5,576 bases of DNA from Dehalococcoidia bacterium (GTDB lineage: Bacteria > Chloroflexota > Dehalococcoidia > JACPQF01), in NCBI GenBank assembly GCA_030650265.1, contig JAUSEJ010000369.1, positions 1-5,576 on the forward strand. The letters are read 5' to 3'. The notes beneath the pieces were generated by a model. It ran no database searches. It was given only the letters and a program-made list of their open reading frames with translations, and was not told the origin of the DNA. Positions 5,214 through 5,576 of this stretch are shown piece after piece (position 1 is the first letter of the stretch; every line of letters begins with the position of its first letter). The position numbers were made by a program, and so were the translations under genes.

Positions 5214-5576
5214 ATGGAACTCGTTCACACTCATTGTTGCGGACTGGACATCCACAAGAAGAGCATCGCGGCCTGCGTCATCGTGCCGGGGACGAAGGGC
5301 CAGATTAGGAAGGAGATTCGCACTTTCGGCACCATGACCGAGGACCTCATCAAGCTCTCGGAGTGGCTCTCGGCCTGTGGAATCACTCACGTGGCTATGG
5401 AGAGCACCGGGGAATACTGGAAGCCCATCTACAACATCTTGGAGAACAACTTTCAACTGCTTCTGGTCAATCCCCAGCACATCAAGACTGTGCCGGGACG
5501 TAAGACCGACGTCAGGGATTGTGAATGGATCGCCGACCTGTTGCGCCATGGGCTGCTCAGGGCAAGCTTCGTTCCC
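5214..5576 (+). CDS. IS110-family transposase (DEDD recombinase), N-terminal 121 residues
   Basis: This is the N-terminal RuvC-like domain of an IS110-family recombinase. The gene is open for 121 codons and is cut by the right edge; full-length members have about 320-420 residues. The DEDD catalytic set is present: Asp12 in [13 protein letters not shown], Glu63 in [14 protein letters not shown], and Asp99 and Asp102 in [16 protein letters not shown]. The [14 protein letters not shown] stretch (residues 86-99) is typical of the family. The C-terminal domain with the catalytic serine lies outside the window, so activity cannot be judged. The start is set by the ribosome binding site AAGGAGG. 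The upstream non-coding stretch with candidate bridge RNA fits the IS110 group, not the IS1111 group, where the RNA region lies downstream. The protein is expected to act as a complex with that RNA. Confidence 0.93.
   Translation, partial: MELVHTHCCGLDIHKKSIAACVIVPGTKGQIRKEIRTFGTMTEDLIKLSEWLSACGITHVAMESTGEYWKPIYNILENNFQLLLVNPQHIKTVPGRKTDVRDCEWIADLLRHGLLRASFVP

Larger units (their letters stand above)
5004..5576 (+). mobile_element. IS110-family insertion sequence, left part; right end beyond window
   Basis: A transposase of the IS110 family with a structured non-coding stretch of about 200 bases upstream is the standard left half of an IS110-group element. Such elements have no terminal inverted repeats and usually leave little or no target duplication, so the left end cannot be read from one side. 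Here it is placed approximately at 5004, just after the first GGCACCACCAAT copy. Anything between about 4959 and 5012 is possible. The element sits in the 3' flank of thiE in the same orientation and interrupts no visible gene. Confidence 0.6.

Noticed and set aside
4917..5549. A 210-codon open frame on the minus strand across the transposase and its upstream region
   Set aside because: It runs antisense to the DEDD transposase and through the structured non-coding stretch. It resembles no known family, and its end is the RGEGWGEG-type peptide produced by the repeat arm. The transposase on the other strand has all expected motifs and a strong ribosome binding site.
1..5576. CRISPR array, tRNA or rRNA gene
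   Set aside because: No regularly spaced repeats, no tRNA cloverleaf and no rRNA-like sequence were seen on either strand.

Overview
The window holds a housekeeping-metabolism block flanked by two accessory modules. On the minus strand, in transcription order, lie gcvH, gcvPA and gcvPB (3687 down to 581): the lipoyl carrier and the two halves of the split PLP-dependent glycine decarboxylase of the glycine cleavage system. Behind them on the same strand is a MazEF-type toxin-antitoxin pair: a ribbon-helix-helix antitoxin (499-233) and a MazF/PemK endoribonuclease that runs off the left edge (236-1). Divergent from gcvH, on the plus strand, is a ThiD2-ThiE fusion gene for thiamine phosphate synthesis (3800-4837). 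After a 376-base gene-free stretch comes the start of an IS110-family transposase (5214 to the right edge).

The organism cannot be named from the sequence. Coding GC is moderately high by eye. The split P-protein and the ThiD2-ThiE fusion point away from enteric gammaproteobacteria, which carry a single-chain GcvP and a separate ThiD, and fit many other phyla such as Chloroflexota, deltaproteobacterial lineages or uncultured groups. This is a weak inference.

The gcv genes are tightly packed: gcvH and gcvPA overlap by an ATGA, and the gcvPA stop directly abuts the gcvPB start. A clear sigma70-type promoter sits just upstream of gcvH and leaves a leader of only about 16 nt. This excludes a glycine riboswitch and shows that gcvT is not the first gene of this operon. 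The thiE fusion has an extended -10 promoter facing the other way and a leader of about 24 nt, too short for a TPP riboswitch. The two -10 elements lie in near-identical 11-bp sequences arranged as mirror images. The toxin-antitoxin pair has its own promoter, whose -10 is one half of a perfect 12-bp palindrome, as expected of an autorepressed module.

The most interesting stretch is 4838-5213. Its left part contains half of what looks like a dispersed palindromic repeat. Its right part is rich in hairpins and lies directly upstream of the IS110 transposase, where IS110 elements encode the bridge RNA that guides recombination. A candidate bridge RNA promoter, several stem-loops (one with a GNRA tetraloop) and a 12-bp direct repeat can be seen. 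The exact left end of the element and the guide sequences cannot be settled without the right end, which is outside the window.
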